From an uncultured Lachnospiraceae bacterium (GTDB lineage: Bacteria; Bacillota; Clostridia; Lachnospirales; Lachnospiraceae): a DNA stretch of 16,114 nt. Below are positions 13,915 through 16,114 of this stretch, piece by piece. The stretch is taken from contig CANQEC010000033.1 in NCBI GenBank assembly GCA_947594335.1, positions 1 to 16,114 of the forward strand, read 5' to 3'. Positions within the stretch are counted from its first letter, which is position 1. Each line of letters starts with the position of its first letter. The notes beneath the pieces are model-generated. The model searched no databases. It saw nothing but the letters and a program-made list of their open reading frames with translations, and was not told the DNA's origin. The position numbers and the translations under genes are program-made.

Positions 13915-15540
13915 CTAATTTCTCCCATCCGAAAGAGGAAGCGTGATATGAACCTGCGTGCCAAGTCCCGGGCCGCCGCTTGTGATCCCCAGCAGGCCTT
14001 TTCGGTTGTAGTAGAGCTCCAGACGGTTGATGACATTCCGGATGGCGATGCCGGTGGACTGGCGCTGCTGGCTGCTGTTTGGGATACCGGCATCGGAAAG
14101 GATTTCCGGGGTTTCTGATGTCTGATTCGTTTCCATTTCCATTTCCATGCTGCCGTCACTGGAAGAATTTCCGGACTTAGATGGCTGGTTTTGTCCAGCC
14201 TTATCCGATGGCCCCGCATGATCGTTCAGGATGGCGCCGATCATTTCAGGGCTCAGACCGACGCCGTTGTCGCTCACCGCGATCTCAAGATTGTCTGCCA
14301 TTTTTCGAATGGCAAGGCAGATCTCTCCGTCCTCCATGCAGTCGTGGATTCCGTGCTGTACGGCATTTTCAACGAGCGGCTGCAGGATCATGCTGGGAAT
14401 CCGGATATTTTCGATGCCTTCATCAATTTTCTTTGTGTAAGTGATATCTCCCGCGAAACGGACGTTCAGAATATAAATGTAATTGTCCACGGATTCAATT
14501 TCCTCGCCGAGCGTGGTGTCCTCGCCGGTGCGGCGCACATTGTAGCGGAAAAAATCCGCCATCCGCTCAAGAAAAATACCGGTCTGCTCTGCGTCCTCCA
14601 TCATCGCAAGCTGCGCTCCGGCGTTGAGCGAATTGAACAGAAAATGGGGATTGATCTGCGCCTGCAGAAATTTGAGCTGCGCTTCCTTTAAATGCGCCTC
14701 CATCGAGAGCTCCCGCTCTTTCATCCGCGACTCCTTTTCCATACTGTCTTTCAGTTTTTCAATATTTTCCCGGATACTGATCAGCATCTGGTTGAAGCCG
14801 TTTGTCACGACGCCGACTTCATCGCCGGAGATGACGGGAAGAAGCGGAATGTTCAGATTGCCGCCGGCTACCTCATGGGAGGCGGCGGAGAGGGCCATGA
14901 GCGGGCGGATCATATCGCGTACCAGAAGGATTGCGACGAAGATCCCGACCAGAAAGACGATGACCATGATTCCCATGGAAGCCTGCTCCAGGACATTCAT
15001 CGAGGAGAGCAGCAGCTTGTAATTTTCGGAGTTCCGGTGGAACTGCAGCGTGTTCAGCCGGTAAATATAGGAATTGATATACTGGTAGAGCTGGTCGGAT
15101 TTCTCATAATAATCCTTGTACCGCTCGACATTGCGGCCGCGCTTGGCCTGCACGGTGAGATCAGTCTGCTCCAGGTAGCTTTCGGACATGCTGCCGATGT
15201 TTTTCTCAAGAATTTTGATTTCACTGTCGATGTTGCGGCTGTTCAGACCGTCAAGCAGTTCCCGGTAATCCTGCTCATAGCGGTAATAATTTTCCAGAGC
15301 CTGACTGCTTTTTGTGTTCAGATATTCGTATACCGTATCCTGTACGCGGCCAAGCGTGTCGGAGAGGTCGTTGATCGTCACGTTGCTCGAAAAGACCGCG
15401 TCGATCCTCCCGACCGCGGAGTTGATCTGGCCAAAGATAAAGAGGTTGATTCCGAGAACGAAGAGCAGAACAAAAAACATAACGGCGCTGAGCTTGGTCT
15501 GCATCGAATTGGCGGAAGGAAGTTTTTCTTTCAGAGTCAT
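13915..15540 (-). CDS. YesM/LytS-type sensor histidine kinase
   Basis: The 541-residue protein has two membrane spans (about 18-38 and 188-208) enclosing an extracellular, mostly helical segment of about 150 residues without a known ligand pocket. A HAMP domain (about 209-262) and a His_kinase domain with phospho-acceptor His299 in QINPHFLFNSLN follow. The ATPase domain has the N box ENAVQHGI (391-398), G1 box DNGVG (424-428), G2 box TGIAIRNV (496-503) and GGPGLGT (522-528). About 67 residues separate G1 and G2, far more than usual, and include a low-complexity Ser/Met-Glu stretch. GGGAGG lies 8 bp before the ATG. A helical outer domain suits sensing through a partner sugar-binding protein, as in XylFII-LytS, and two such proteins are encoded beside it. 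Confidence 0.93.
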   Translation of the reverse strand: MTLKEKLPSANSMQTKLSAVMFFVLLFVLGINLFIFGQINSAVGRIDAVFSSNVTINDLSDTLGRVQDTVYEYLNTKSSQALENYYRYEQDYRELLDGLNSRNIDSEIKILEKNIGSMSESYLEQTDLTVQAKRGRNVERYKDYYEKSDQLYQYINSYIYRLNTLQFHRNSENYKLLLSSMNVLEQASMGIMVIVFLVGIFVAILLVRDMIRPLMALSAASHEVAGGNLNIPLLPVISGDEVGVVTNGFNQMLISIRENIEKLKDSMEKESRMKERELSMEAHLKEAQLKFLQAQINPHFLFNSLNAGAQLAMMEDAEQTGIFLERMADFFRYNVRRTGEDTTLGEEIESVDNYIYILNVRFAGDITYTKKIDEGIENIRIPSMILQPLVENAVQHGIHDCMEDGEICLAIRKMADNLEIAVSDNGVGLSPEMIGAILNDHAGPSDKAGQNQPSKSGNSSSDGSMEMEMETNQTSETPEILSDAGIPNSSQQRQSTGIAIRNVINRLELYYNRKGLLGITSGGPGLGTQVHITLPLSDGRN

Positions 15541-15665
15541 ATCGTATACCTCCCGGTGAGTGTGTTTGCATCAGGTGAAAATACCGTATTTGTAATCAGT
15601 CCGCAGGCAAAGAATCCCACGAAGCGGGAGGTCCTTTCTGACGGGAAGATTCAGGGCGGATGGCA

Positions 15666-16114
15666 TCACAGTTCCGTCTGGTCAGAGATATTCAGATCCT
15701 CACTGTCGGTTGGATACATAAAATCAGCCGCATTGTCCGCGGTGATAATATTCAGCCCCACGCTGTAGTAGCTGCTGGTATGTCCGAGCGAGAGATATTC
15801 CTCCAGGGCGTTGATGCTGTACCGGCCGATCTCCTCCGTGTCCAGGGTGATCGTAGCGGGTATAGTTCCCCTGCGTACCGCTTCAAGTATCGTGTCAGAA
15901 TAGTAGAAACCAATGATATCTACGTTTCCGACTTCATTGTAATCGATAAGAGCCTGGTAAGCGCATTCCGTAATGATTTCGTCCATGCAGACCAGAATGT
16001 CCGGGAGATTTCTGCTGTTTACAAAGATATCCCGGATTACTTCCTCGGCGTCGAAATCTGAGAGACTGTTCACGCTGTAGGCTGTGATATTCATAAGCTG
16101 TCCGCTTTTTCGCC
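15666..16114 (-). CDS. Sugar-binding protein (type I periplasmic-binding fold), C-terminal part
   Basis: The minus-strand frame is open from the window edge (16114) to the TGA at 15666-15668, so about 148 C-terminal residues are visible. Features of LacI/ribose-binding-type proteins are present: a helix-loop reading LPDILVCMDEIITECAYQAL, then VDIIGFYYSDTILEAVRRGTIPATITLDTEEIGRYSINALEEYL, written here as two parts of one fold. It differs clearly from the XylF-like protein encoded downstream, so it is not a simple duplicate. The kinase gene starts 125 bp later on the same strand, which suggests one operon and a role as extracellular sensor subunit. The N-terminus, and hence any signal peptide, lies outside the window. 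A Met codon at 16092-16094 is internal. Confidence 0.78.
   Translation of the reverse strand, partial: RKSGQLMNITAYSVNSLSDFDAEEVIRDIFVNSRNLPDILVCMDEIITECAYQALIDYNEVGNVDIIGFYYSDTILEAVRRGTIPATITLDTEEIGRYSINALEEYLSLGHTSSYYSVGLNIITADNAADFMYPTDSEDLNISDQTEL

Noticed and set aside
14692..15768. Long plus-strand open frame (358 codons) opposite the histidine kinase
   Set aside because: It is the antisense shadow of a kinase with all family motifs. It has no domain pattern of its own and runs past the kinase start into the intergenic gap.

Overview
The window looks like chromosomal DNA of a Gram-positive, Lachnospiraceae-like member of the Clostridia. This is inferred from strong AGGAGG-type ribosome binding sites, moderate GC content and the gene families present: a DUF2383-like four-helix protein, Ig-like surface proteins, YesM/YesN-type two-component regulators and a DUF4867 protein. 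I see no phage, plasmid, IS transposase, rRNA, tRNA or CRISPR array.

Left part (1-5113), mixed housekeeping and small genes: the 3' end of an OGG-type 8-oxoguanine DNA glycosylase; an RlmI-like 23S rRNA cytosine methyltransferase; a small helical DUF2383-like protein; on the minus strand, a secreted protein with two Ig-like domains and an Asp/Trp/Tyr tail; a histidine phosphatase whose stop codon lies in the first of three 40-bp tandem repeats; and a minus-strand Xre-type regulator with repeated TGACATT operator-like motifs upstream. The hairpin at 2571-2596 separates the convergent helical and Ig-like genes.

Middle part (5114-11030), plus strand: a diacylglycerol/lipid kinase, then a pentose block of xylulokinase (xylB), a DUF4867 cupin-like protein, a fucose/arabinose-isomerase-family enzyme and aldose 1-epimerase (galM). 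A likely pathway is anomer interconversion by GalM, aldose to ketose by the isomerase, then phosphorylation by XylB into the pentose phosphate pathway. xylB as read here is broken by a one-base deletion near 6800. The DUF4867 leader has a long hairpin between its Shine-Dalgarno sequence and its start codon.

Right part (16114 down to 11009), minus strand: the C-terminus of a type I sugar-binding protein, a YesM/LytS-type histidine kinase, a YesN-type AraC response regulator and, translationally coupled to it, a XylF-like D-xylose-binding lipoprotein. No permease or ATPase gene lies between them. This resembles the XylFII-LytS-YesN xylose-sensing arrangement known from Clostridium, but with two binding proteins flanking the kinase/regulator pair. 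The most natural reading is that this set senses extracellular pentose and controls the convergent catabolic block and/or a transporter outside the window.
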